From: Methylobacterium amylolyticum
GTDB lineage: Bacteria > Pseudomonadota > Alphaproteobacteria > Rhizobiales > Beijerinckiaceae
Assembly: GCF_030700245.1 (NCBI RefSeq)
Contig: NZ_JAUYZI010000015.1
Coordinates: forward strand, 1-64,000
Length of the DNA: 64,000 nucleotides
Reading direction: 5' to 3'
The position numbers and the translations under genes are program-made. The notes under the pieces are model-generated. The model worked only from the letters and a program-made list of their open reading frames with translations, searched no databases and was not told the origin of the DNA. Every line of letters starts with the position of its first letter. The stretch's first letter is position 1. Shown piece after piece: positions 7,062 to 17,475 of the stretch.

Positions 7062-8975
7062 ATGACCGGCCCGGGGGCTCGCATGATAACGAGATCGAAA
7101 CGCCCGCGCTCCGGCGGGATCGCTCTCCTGTGCCTCACCGCGGCCGCCGCCGCGGCCTCGTCGGGAGCCGCGGCCCAGGGCGTGTCCAGCATGACCGTGT
7201 TCGGCGACAGCTACGCCGATACCGGCAACGTTGTCCGGCTCACCGGGCAGCCGTTGCCGTTCCCCTACGTCAACGGCCGGTTCTCGAACGGTGCGAACTT
7301 CATCGACGGGCTCCAGGCGATCTACGTCCTGCCGCCCGCGGCGGTCGCGAACTACGCGGTCGGCGGCGCCCAGACCGGCGCCACCAACGTCGATCCCGGA
7401 CTGCCCGGCCTGTCCCAGGAGGTGGCGGCGTTCCAGGCGAGCGGACGGCGGTTCGGTCCGGGGGACCTCGTCGTCATCAACATCGGGGGCAACGACGGCA
7501 TCCGTCCGACGATCGGCGGTCTGACGGCGGCGCAGGCCCCGCTGCTGGGGCAGAGCAGCGCGGTCAACGCCGTGGCCAACGTCGCGCAGCTCATCGGCGC
7601 CGGTGCCCGCACCATCGCCTTCAACGGCTTCACGGCCCTGAGCACCCTGCCGGCGGTCGCCGCCTCCGGGAACGGCGCGGCCGGAGACGTGTTCGCGCGG
7701 ACCTACTTTAACGGGTTGCAGGCCGGGCTCGCGCCCTACGCCTATGCCGGAACGCGCATCTTCCTGCTCGACTCGGCCGTGCTCCAGCAGCGCATCGCCG
7801 CCAACCCGGGCCTGTACGGCTTCGTGAACGTGACGACCCCCTGCGCGCTGGTGCCGTCATGCATCGGCGCGCCGCGGGCGGTCCAGAACACCTACCTGTC
7901 CTACGATGGCGTCCACCTGACCGAGGGCGGCTACCTCTACCTCGCCCGCTACATCGCCAATGCGCTTGCGGCGCCGAACGGCATCGCGGCGCAGGCGGAA
8001 CTCGGGCAGATCGGCACGACGAGCTTCGCGGCGTCCCTGCTGCAACGCCTCGACGCCATGCGGCACTTCGCGCCCGGCCCGTTGGGCGCACCCGCCGCGA
8101 TCGGCGCCTCGGGCGTGGCCCCCCTCGGTGCGGCGGCGAGCCCGGTCATCGTCTGGTCCCAGGGCAGCTACGCCGGCGGACGCAGCGCCACGCGGGGTTA
8201 CGCCACCGGCTACGAGTACGACAGCCCCGGCGGGACCCTCGGCATCGAGGCGACGCCGCAGCCCGGCATCCGGTTCGGCTTGGCCTTCAACTACGTCAAC
8301 CCGCACGCCACGCTTAAAGGCGGCGCGGGCTACGTCGACGTCGACAGCTACCAGTTCGCGGCCTACGGCTCGTATACCGGGACCAACCTGTTCGCCGACG
8401 GTGCCCTGGTCTACGGCCGCCACGCCTACGCGATGGACCGGCCGGGCGTCGTCGATCGCATCACCGCCACCACGGGCGGCGACGCCGTCGTCCTGTCGGG
8501 CAAGGCGGGCTACCTGTTCGACGCGTGGAACGGCTGGCGCTTCGGCCCGATCGCGGGCCTCACCTACGCCACCACGCACGTCGCCGGCTACACCGAGCGC
8601 GGCGATGCCGTCCTCACGCAGGCCGTCCGGGACACCGGCTTCGACTCGCTCATCGGCCGCGCGGGCGCCCAGATCCGCTCCGCCCCCCTCGCCGTCGGCG
8701 GCGCCGCGGTCACCGGCTTCGTGAACCTGACGGCGGAGCGGCAGTTCTTCGACGGCGCCCGCACCCTCGTGACCTCGCTGACGACGACCCCGCTCCTGCC
8801 GATCCTGACGCCGCTCGGCCGGGCGAGCCGCGCCGCCTACGGGCAGTTCGAAGCCGGCCTCCGGGCCGATGTCTCGTCGCTGCTCACCGCCACCCTGACC
8901 GGCGGGACGACCTTCTCCCGGACCGGCGGGGACGCCTTCCTGGTCAGCGGGGGACTGACGCTGCGCTTCTGGTAG
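7062..8975 (+). CDS. Autotransporter GDSL esterase/lipase
   Basis: This 637-residue protein has three parts: a signal peptide (hydrophobic about 19-38, cleavage near AAAQ), an SGNH/GDSL hydrolase passenger (about 43-320) and a C-terminal autotransporter beta-barrel (about 355-637) ending in the outer-membrane signature LTLRFW. Passenger motifs are FGDSYADTGN (nucleophile Ser50), the oxyanion block INIGGNDG and YDGVHLTEGGY (Asp282, His285). The layout matches EstA-type esterases displayed on the outer membrane, which act on short acyl esters or lipids. GGAG seven bases before the ATG at 7062 supports this start; ATG 7083 is an alternative. It is preceded by about 260 bp of non-coding DNA after ohrR. 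Confidence 0.85.
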   Translation: MTGPGARMITRSKRPRSGGIALLCLTAAAAAASSGAAAQGVSSMTVFGDSYADTGNVVRLTGQPLPFPYVNGRFSNGANFIDGLQAIYVLPPAAVANYAVGGAQTGATNVDPGLPGLSQEVAAFQASGRRFGPGDLVVINIGGNDGIRPTIGGLTAAQAPLLGQSSAVNAVANVAQLIGAGARTIAFNGFTALSTLPAVAASGNGAAGDVFARTYFNGLQAGLAPYAYAGTRIFLLDSAVLQQRIAANPGLYGFVNVTTPCALVPSCIGAPRAVQNTYLSYDGVHLTEGGYLYLARYIANALAAPNGIAAQAELGQIGTTSFAASLLQRLDAMRHFAPGPLGAPAAIGASGVAPLGAAASPVIVWSQGSYAGGRSATRGYATGYEYDSPGGTLGIEATPQPGIRFGLAFNYVNPHATLKGGAGYVDVDSYQFAAYGSYTGTNLFADGALVYGRHAYAMDRPGVVDRITATTGGDAVVLSGKAGYLFDAWNGWRFGPIAGLTYATTHVAGYTERGDAVLTQAVRDTGFDSLIGRAGAQIRSAPLAVGGAAVTGFVNLTAERQFFDGARTLVTSLTTTPLLPILTPLGRASRAAYGQFEAGLRADVSSLLTATLTGGTTFSRTGGDAFLVSGGLTLRFW

Positions 8976-9020
8976 CGGAGCCGCCCGATCGGCCCCCCAC
9001 CGTGCTCGGCACCGGCCGGG

Positions 9021-10435
9021 TCACCGCCGCAGGCGGTTTCCGAGCACGAAGCCGAACAGGCCCATCAGGATGATGCCGACCGCGCCCTGGATGCCGACGA
9101 GCAGGTTCGTCACCCGTCCCGTCGGCTTCAGGCCGATCTCGGGCGGGTTGGCGGTCATCATGTTGAGGGCGCTGTAGCTCAGGAGGTCCATCGGGTTGTG
9201 CGTCGGCCCGGCCTCCGCCCCCTCCAGGATGATCATGCCGCTGGTGAGCCCGTAGAGCACGGCGAACACTCCGATCAGCACGAAGAAGGCGCGGGCGATG
9301 CGCGACAGGCTCTCGCCGTAGTCGCACAGCCACTCGACGAAGCGGTCGGCGCACCAGCGGTAGCCGTGCCGCACCACGCCGCGCCCGTCGCGGGCGGCGA
9401 GCGCGGCCCGGGCCAGCGCGCCGGCGTGGAAGCGGCCCATCCGCCGGCCGCGCTTGTAGGCCCAGCTCGCCGCGTCGTGGCTGCCGATGCTCTTCCAGTT
9501 CTGTTCCAGGGCGAGGTAGCTCGCCTGCGCGGCCTCGAAGGCGCCGTCCACCTCCTCGCCGACCGCGCCGCCGAGCTGGTCGACCTGCATCCGCGTGCCG
9601 TTGAGCCACGCCCCCGAGAACCGGGCGTGCCGCAGCCGGCAGGTGGCGAGGTTGAGCCGCACGAGGTTGGCGTCCGACAGATCCGCGCCGGAGAAGTCCG
9701 CCCCGTCGAGCTTCGCCCCGGTGAAGGTGGCCCCGCGCAGCCGCGAGCCGGCCAGGCTGGCCTTCGCCAGGCTGGCGCCCTCGAAGTCGGCGTGGGTCAG
9801 GTTGGCGTCGGCGAGCCGCGCCTCGTCGAGACGGGCGCCGCGGAACACCGTGTCGTCGGCGTCCGCTCCGGTGAAGTTGGCGCCCCAGAGATCAGCGTTT
9901 CGGAAGCTCGCCCCGTCGAGCAGCGCCCGCGACAGGTCGGCGAAGCGCATCGCCGCGTCGGTGAAGCGGGCGTCCTCCAGCATCGCCTCGGACAGGCGCA
10001 CCTGCCCGGCGACGACCCCGGTGAAGTCGGCGCCCGACAGGTCGGCCTCGGTGAGGTCGGCCTCCTCCAGGATCGCCCCGGCGAAGCGGGTGGAGCGGCC
10101 GTTGATGCCCGAAAGGCTCGCCCGGCGCAGGTTCGCGCCCGTGAGGTCCGCCTCCTCCAGCCGGGCGCGGGCGAGGTCCGCGCCGGCCAGCGCGAGGCCG
10201 CCGCTCTCGGTGTCCCGCCAGGGCGCGGAGTCTTGCGCCGTGCCGTGCGCCGCCAGGGCCTCGCGGCCGAGCGGCAGCCGCGCGAGGTCGGCCCCCGGCG
10301 CCCGCACGGGCACGCCCGCCGCGATCCCGTCGAGGAGATCGCGCAGGCGCAGGTCCGCGCCCGGGCGCCCGGTCTGAGGTGTCGCCTGATCCATCCCCGA
10401 TCCATGCCGGAGCTGGGCGCTGCGCGCCAGCGGCA

Positions 10436-10436
<1 letters not shown>
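9021..10436 (-). CDS. Pentapeptide-repeat protein with C-terminal two-helix channel-like domain
   Basis: This 471-residue protein has pentapeptide repeats (A[D/N/S]LxG-type) from about residue 80 to 285, which form a right-handed beta-helix. A helical linker follows (about 300-375). The C-terminus has two membrane helices (about 383-405 and 444-466) around a re-entrant-loop-like segment LLSYSALNMMTANPP. This is the topology of two-TM ion channels (Ion_trans_2), but the usual TVGYG selectivity sequence is missing. Its ATG overlaps the stop of the upstream oxidoreductase gene (TGATG), indicating translational coupling; an internal ATG at 10394 is also possible. From memory, the methylotroph locus fdh4AB has a similar two-gene layout, but I cannot confirm that its second gene is of this type. 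Confidence 0.8.
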
Positions 10437-12754
<2,318 letters not shown>

Positions 12755-12895
12755 TCCGGCGCGGGACGGAAGCCGCCGGTTCGAGACGGCAACGCGTCAG
12801 CGGTGCGAAACGATCGGTGGCGCGACGCCGCGGACGCCGAACCGCCGTGGCGGGCCGTCCAGGGCGTGGGAACGCAGTCTTGAAGGAGTCGCGGA

Positions 12896-12925
12896 TTGCG
12901 GCGCTCCGGCACTCGGCGCTACTGT
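12896..12925 (+). promoter_or_regulatory. Possible sigma-70-type promoter of the metallothionein gene
   Basis: TTGCGG at 12896-12901 and TACTGT at 12920-12925 are separated by 18 bases and end 37 bases before the metallothionein start. This is a pattern match only. No clear metal-regulator operator was identified. Confidence 0.3.
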
Positions 12926-12962
12926 CCGGCCAGCGGATGTCCCGCGCAGCAAGGAGTTCGAG

Positions 12963-13136
12963 ATGGCGAGCGTCGATGTCGAGATGGTGAAGTGCGCCTG
13001 CACGGACTGCGTCTGCGTCGTCCCGGTGGCGAAGGCGGTGACGCGCGAGGGCAAGGCCTATTGCTGCGACGAGTGCGCCAGCGGCCACGCCGACCACGCC
13101 GGCTGCGACCACGCCGGCTGCACCTGCCACGGCTGA
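12963..13136 (+). CDS. Small SmtA-type metallothionein
   Basis: This 57-residue protein begins MASVDVEMVKCACTDCVC and ends AGCTCHG. It has ten cysteines (11, 13, 16, 18, 34, 35, 38, 48, 53, 55) and four histidines in the second half. The order CxCxxCxC, CCxxC, CxxxxCxC matches cyanobacterial and pseudomonad SmtA metallothioneins, which hold a Zn4 cluster; the double Cys34-35 is an extra feature. The AAGGAG motif at 12951-12956, six bases before the ATG, is a strong ribosome-binding site. It should buffer Zn, Cd or Cu in the cytoplasm. The gene is divergent from the FdhF/YdeP gene and convergent with the membrane protein gene ten bases downstream. Confidence 0.88.
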   Translation: MASVDVEMVKCACTDCVCVVPVAKAVTREGKAYCCDECASGHADHAGCDHAGCTCHG

Positions 13137-13146
13137 TCGGGCGGGC

Positions 13147-14619
13147 TCAGTTCTCCGCGCGGGGCCCGGTGACGGTGCGCCGCGCGAACACGCTGGCGAC
13201 CGGATCGGCGTAGATCGCCGACCACGCCGCGGCGCCTCCGAGGTGGCGTGCCTCGGGCGAACCGGTCCGCACCAGCGCCCAGGTGACGCCGCGGGCGTCG
13301 AGGAGGGCGAGGAAGGGCTCATCCTCCGCCGCGTCGGCCGCCGCGTGCACCGCGCGGGTGAAGCCGCCGAGGAAGATCTGATCGCTGCGGCCGTCGATGA
13401 AGGTCCGCACGCCGCGGGCGATCAGGAAGCCGCCGAAATCGTAGGCGTTGTAGACTCGACCCGCGGTCACGCCCGCCGCCTCGGCCGCCCGAAGCGCGGC
13501 GTCCGGGGCGTTGCGCGGGTCCGGCACCGGGTGCTGCCGCAGGGCGAACAGGGCGACGAGGGCGGCGATGAGCACCGTCGCCGCGCGGGCGGACGCCGCG
13601 ACCGCCGCGGCGGGGTCGGCCCGGAGCCCGGGCGCGAGCCTCAAGACCGGCGTCGCGGCGGCGATCGGCGCGACCAGGGCGAACAGTTCCAGGAAGCGCC
13701 CGTGCCGCAAGGTCATCGCGGCGAGCAGCGCGACGAGCGCGATGCGGAATACGTTCTCCCGTGGGCGGGCCGCGAGGACGGCGAGCGTCCCGCCCATCAG
13801 GATCATCGCCAGGACGCCGAGCGCGTCGGGATCGAGGGGCTGCCACTCGACGATGTAGGGCAGGGGCTCGCCGCTGCCGAACAGGGTCAGCGTCACCAGC
13901 ATCGATCGCGGCCCGTAGGGGGTCGCGCAGGCCGCCGCGAGCGAGAGGGCGAGGAAGCCGAGCCAGCGCAGGGCGAGCCCGCGCCTTTGATGGGTCGCAC
14001 CCCGCCACACCGCGTCGAGGGCGACGAGCCCGGCCAGCGCGAAACCGATCGTGAAGCCGGCGTGCAGGTTCGCCCAGAGCAGCATCACCAGGGCCAGACG
14101 CGGGCGCGGCGCCCGACCCGCCTCGGCGGCTTCGATCAGACCGCGCGCCCACAGGACGATCAGCGGCAGCGCCAGCACGTGCGGCCGGGCCAGCAGGTGC
14201 GGCGCGCAGAGCAGCACCGCGGTCAGCGTCAAGGCCAGCGCCACACTCGCGCGCAGCCGCCGGGCGAGGAAGCCGTGCAGCAGCGCGAAGGCCGCGGCGG
14301 CCGCCAGCGCGGCGAGCAAAGCCACCCCGGCCCAGCCGAAGAGTCCGTAGACGCCCGCGAGCAGCACCTGCGCCAGCCACTCCTTGGCGATCCACGGCGC
14401 GCCCGCGAAGGTGTGCGAGTAGGTGTCGGTCCAGGGCAGGGCGCGGGCGGCGGCGATGTCGCGGCCGATCGCGACGTGCCAGAGCGTGTCGGGGTCGCCG
14501 AGCAGCCTGTCGGGCACAAGCGCCAGCAGCGCGAAGATCCCGAGGAAGACCGCCCCGGTGGCGCTCGGCAGGGCCGGCACGCCCGCGCGGGCGAGGGGCG
14601 GGTTGTGCGACACGGCCAC
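13147..14619 (-). CDS. Polytopic membrane protein, GT-C glycosyltransferase-like
   Basis: This 490-residue integral membrane protein has about ten hydrophobic helices. The first loop after helix 1 contains GDPDTLWHVAIGRDI and PWTDTYSHTFAGAPWIAKEW, where acidic and aromatic residues resemble the catalytic loop of GT-C glycosyltransferases. A soluble C-terminal tail (about 370-490) includes VYNAYDFGGFLIARGVRTFIDGRSD. Similar proteins in bacterial genomes are annotated only as hypothetical membrane proteins. It is divergent from a GT2 glycosyltransferase and a methyltransferase gene, which supports a role in lipid-linked sugar transfer. That role is an inference. Confidence 0.7.
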   Translation of the reverse strand: MAVSHNPPLARAGVPALPSATGAVFLGIFALLALVPDRLLGDPDTLWHVAIGRDIAAARALPWTDTYSHTFAGAPWIAKEWLAQVLLAGVYGLFGWAGVALLAALAAAAAFALLHGFLARRLRASVALALTLTAVLLCAPHLLARPHVLALPLIVLWARGLIEAAEAGRAPRPRLALVMLLWANLHAGFTIGFALAGLVALDAVWRGATHQRRGLALRWLGFLALSLAAACATPYGPRSMLVTLTLFGSGEPLPYIVEWQPLDPDALGVLAMILMGGTLAVLAARPRENVFRIALVALLAAMTLRHGRFLELFALVAPIAAATPVLRLAPGLRADPAAAVAASARAATVLIAALVALFALRQHPVPDPRNAPDAALRAAEAAGVTAGRVYNAYDFGGFLIARGVRTFIDGRSDQIFLGGFTRAVHAAADAAEDEPFLALLDARGVTWALVRTGSPEARHLGGAAAWSAIYADPVASVFARRTVTGPRAEN

Positions 14620-14795
14620 GTTCGGTCTCCCGCTCCCGCCCGGGCGGGCTCACGGCGAGGCTCTACCGGTGCACCGGTGCCGTGAAGATCGGCTTAAAGA
14701 TCCGCTTCGCGGAGGGCCGGCAGGCCCGGGCATAAGCCCGTCTTTACCATCGCGCGCTATCCGGAGACGGTCGAAGCCGGCGAGCCGCAGGGGCC

Positions 14796-15854
14796 ATGAC
14801 GACCGACCGCGCCGCGCCCGTCCTGATCTCCCTCGTCGTCCCCGTGCTGAACGAGGAGGCGTCGATCGCCCCGTTCCTGGCCCGGGCCGAGCCGGCGCTG
14901 GCCGAAGCCTGCCGCCTGCTGGGGCCGGGGGCCCGCTCGGAGATCGTGTTCGTCGACGACGGCAGCACCGACGCGACCCCCGCCGTGCTGCTGGCCGCCC
15001 GGATGCGCGGGCGGGGGATCGAGATCGTCACGCTGTCGCGCAATTTCGGCAAGGAGGCGGCGCTCGCCGCCGGCCTGCGCCACGCGGCCGGCCGGGCGGT
15101 GATCCCGATCGACATCGATCTCCAGGACCCGCCGGAGATCATCCCCGAGATGGTCGCCCGCTGGATGGCGGGCGCGCAGGTCGTCAACGGCGTGCGCCGC
15201 AGCCGGGCGAGCGATGGGCTCGCCAAGAAGCTCACGGCGGGCGCGTTCTACCGTATCTACAACCGCCTCGCCGACCGGCCGATGCCCTCGGACGTGGGCG
15301 ATTTCCGGCTGCTCGACCGGGCGGTGGTGGAGGTGGTCAACGGGCTCGCCGAGCGCGCACGGTTCTCGAAGGGCCTGATCTCCTGGCTCGGCTTCACCCA
15401 GGATTCCGTGCCGTTCGTGCGCGAGCCGCGCGGGCGGGGCACGACCAAGTGGCGCTGGTGGGGCCTGTGGAACCTCGCGCTCGACGGCATCACCGCCTCC
15501 AGCACCGCCCCCTTGCGGATCTGGACCTATCTCGGGCTCGCCATCGCCGGCCTCGCCTTCCTCTACGGCGCCCTCCTCGTCGGGCTGACGCTCGTCTCCG
15601 GCACGCCGACGCCGGGCTACCCCTCGCTGATGACCGCCGTGCTGTTCTTCGGCGGGCTCAACCTGCTGAGCCTCGGGGTCATGGGCGAGTATGTCGGCCG
15701 CATCGCCTCCGAGGTCCGCGGCCGGCCCCTCTACGTGGTGCGCGGCGCGACCACTGCGCTGCCACCATCCTCCACCGAGGCACACGATGGACCCGACGGC
15801 CTACGCCCGCATGGCCTCGAACGAGGCGACGCACTGGTGGTTCGCAGGGCGTAG
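14796..15854 (+). CDS. Family 2 glycosyltransferase (GtrB/DPM-like, membrane-anchored)
   Basis: This 352-residue protein has an N-terminal GT-A domain with ISLVVPVLNEEASI, IVFVDDGSTDATP, LSRNFGKEAALAAGL and the metal/nucleotide motif DIDLQDPPEIIPEM. The acceptor region contains DVGDFRLLDR. Two C-terminal membrane helices (about 243-272 and 282-305) anchor it. This matches polyisoprenyl-phosphate sugar transferases such as GtrB and dolichyl-phosphate mannose synthase. It probably moves glucose or mannose from a nucleotide sugar onto undecaprenyl phosphate. The next gene starts inside its last 68 bases, so the two are tightly linked. Confidence 0.85.
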   Translation: MTTDRAAPVLISLVVPVLNEEASIAPFLARAEPALAEACRLLGPGARSEIVFVDDGSTDATPAVLLAARMRGRGIEIVTLSRNFGKEAALAAGLRHAAGRAVIPIDIDLQDPPEIIPEMVARWMAGAQVVNGVRRSRASDGLAKKLTAGAFYRIYNRLADRPMPSDVGDFRLLDRAVVEVVNGLAERARFSKGLISWLGFTQDSVPFVREPRGRGTTKWRWWGLWNLALDGITASSTAPLRIWTYLGLAIAGLAFLYGALLVGLTLVSGTPTPGYPSLMTAVLFFGGLNLLSLGVMGEYVGRIASEVRGRPLYVVRGATTALPPSSTEAHDGPDGLRPHGLERGDALVVRRA

Positions 15855-16515
15855 GGCGATCCTCGGCACGCTGATCGGGCGGCTGCTCGCCGGCCGGCCC
15901 GCGCCGCGCATCCTCGAAGTGGGCTGCGGCAGCGGCGGCAATCTCGGGCTGCTCGCCCGGTTCGGCCGCCTGGACGCCGTCGAGCACGATGCGCAGGCCC
16001 GCGCGCTGGCCCGCGCCCGCTCCGGGCTCGACATCCGCCCGGCCACCCTGCCGGGGGACCTGCCGGTCACCGATTCGGCCTACGACCTCGTCGCGCTGCT
16101 GGACGTGCTGGAGCACGTGGAGCAGGACCGCGCGGCGCTCGAAGCCATCGGCCGCAAGCTCGGGCCGGACGGGCGGCTCCTCGTGACCGTGCCGGCGATG
16201 CCGTGGCTGTGGTCGGCCCACGACGTCGCCCATCACCATCACCGCCGCTACACGCGCGCGAGCCTCGCGGCGGCGCTCCGGGCGGCGGGGCTGGAGGTCG
16301 AGCGGATCGGCTACTTCAACGCCCTGCTGTTCCCGCTGGCGGTGGCCGGCCGCCTCGCCAAGCGGCTCACCGGCGACCGGCGAGCGGACGACGCGCTGCC
16401 GCCGCGGCCGGTGAACGCGCTGCTGCGCGCCGTGTTCGCGGCCGAGCGCCACCTGATCGGCCGCCTGCGCCTGCCGGCCGGCCTGTCGGTCTACGCGGTG
16501 GCGCGCCGCGCGTGA
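15787..16515 (+). CDS. Class I SAM-dependent methyltransferase
   Basis: This 242-residue protein begins MDPTAYARMASNEATHWW. It contains the SAM-binding motif ILEVGCGSGGNLGLLARFG with the acidic motif II in DAVEHD, and motif LVALLDVLEHVEQD. HDVAHHHHRRYTR near residue 145 is typical of methyltransferases found in sugar and polyketide clusters. The ATG lies inside the preceding glycosyltransferase gene and overlaps it by 68 bases, a strong sign of co-translation. Its substrate is unknown; a glycan or prenyl-linked sugar is the natural guess from context. Confidence 0.82.
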   Translation: MDPTAYARMASNEATHWWFAGRRAILGTLIGRLLAGRPAPRILEVGCGSGGNLGLLARFGRLDAVEHDAQARALARARSGLDIRPATLPGDLPVTDSAYDLVALLDVLEHVEQDRAALEAIGRKLGPDGRLLVTVPAMPWLWSAHDVAHHHHRRYTRASLAAALRAAGLEVERIGYFNALLFPLAVAGRLAKRLTGDRRADDALPPRPVNALLRAVFAAERHLIGRLRLPAGLSVYAVARRA

Positions 16516-16518
16516 GCG

Positions 16519-16806
16519 TCAGGACACCGCCGCGAGCTTGTCGGCCATCGACTGGTCCTTGTCGCGGCGGCTGGAGAAGATCAGCGTGAAGAAGGTGCGC
16601 TCCACGCCCATCTCGGCCAGCCGCGCCTCGCAGCGCTCGGCGAGCGCGCAGATCTCGGACAACTCGCCCTCGATGTTGGTGCCGTTCGGGTGCATCGTGG
16701 CGGTGAGCCCGCTCGCCTCGATGATCCCCTTGATCGCCCGCACGTAGGGCGAGACCGAGGGGCCGACGCCCATCGGCACGATGCACAGGTCGGCGGAGAC
16801 TTTCAT
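16519..16806 (-). CDS. MTH1187/YkoF family thiamine-binding-like protein (DUF77)
   Basis: This 95-residue ferredoxin-like-fold protein begins MKVSADLCIVPMGVGPSVSPYV and contains HPNGTNIEGELSEI. The pattern SxSxYV followed by MxPxGTxIEG is the DUF77/thiamine-binding signature. Members form tetramers and bind thiamine or related compounds, often beside thiamine transport genes; no such genes are nearby. It ends three bases from the methyltransferase gene, on the opposite strand. I see no TPP riboswitch upstream. Confidence 0.8.
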   Translation of the reverse strand: MKVSADLCIVPMGVGPSVSPYVRAIKGIIEASGLTATMHPNGTNIEGELSEICALAERCEARLAEMGVERTFFTLIFSSRRDKDQSMADKLAAVS

Positions 16807-16911
16807 GGCTCTGTTCCGGCTCGATGCCCGACCCGCGGCGCGGCTGCCGCCCCGGCGCGTGAAGACGTGACGGTCAGATAGGGCGATCGAGAGCGAAGGG
16901 GACGTGCCCGC

Positions 16912-17358
16912 CTACCGGCGGATCAGCACGACGCCCGCGATCAGCAGCGCGACCCCGGCGAGGCGGGGCAGGTCGACCGCCCGCTGCGCCAGCCCGAGCA
17001 GGCCGAAATGGTCGGCGGTGACCGACGCGATCATCTGCCCGGCGATCAGCAGGCCGACGAAGGTCGCCGCGCCGAGCTTCGGCACCAGCACGATGGCGAG
17101 GCCGATGTAGAGCGCGCCGAACAGACCGCCGCTCCACGCCCACCAAGGCACGCGCGCCATCACGCCCGCGGCGGGCACGGGGTCGCGCAGGGCCGCGACG
17201 AGCAGCGCCATGCACGCGAGGCCGACGGCGTAGCTCGCGAAGCCCGACCACGCCGTGGAGTTCAGAGCGGTGCGCAGGTTCGCGTTCAACACCTGCTGCA
17301 CGACGATGCCGACGCCGGCCAGCGCCGCGAGCAGGGAGAAGATCAGGGTCTCGATCAT
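16912..17358 (-). CDS. YdcZ/DUF606 family DMT transporter
   Basis: This 148-residue protein has five predicted membrane helices and no soluble domain. Key stretches are GIVVQQVLNANLRTAL (helix 1), WWAWSGGLFGALYIG and GAATFVGLLIAGQMIASVTADHFGL. This matches the half-size DMT superfamily proteins of the YdcZ (DUF606) type, which probably work as dimers. The substrate is unknown. The ATG at 17358 follows the family N-terminus; an in-frame ATG at 17433 would add an Arg-rich tail. It is divergent from the LysR gene 117 bases away, which is therefore its likely regulator. Confidence 0.78.
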   Translation of the reverse strand: MIETLIFSLLAALAGVGIVVQQVLNANLRTALNSTAWSGFASYAVGLACMALLVAALRDPVPAAGVMARVPWWAWSGGLFGALYIGLAIVLVPKLGAATFVGLLIAGQMIASVTADHFGLLGLAQRAVDLPRLAGVALLIAGVVLIRR

Positions 17359-17475
17359 CGGATTCGCCCCGCGCGGCGCCGGGGCAACACCGGCCGTCAC
17401 CGCGCAGATCCTTGACAACCACCGTTCGCGCATGCCGTCAAATGCCGGTTCACCCCGTATCCATGCAGGCTAGGC

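Noticed and set aside
16807..16911. TPP riboswitch upstream of the thiamine-binding-like gene
   Set aside because: None of the conserved TPP-aptamer segments could be found in the region.
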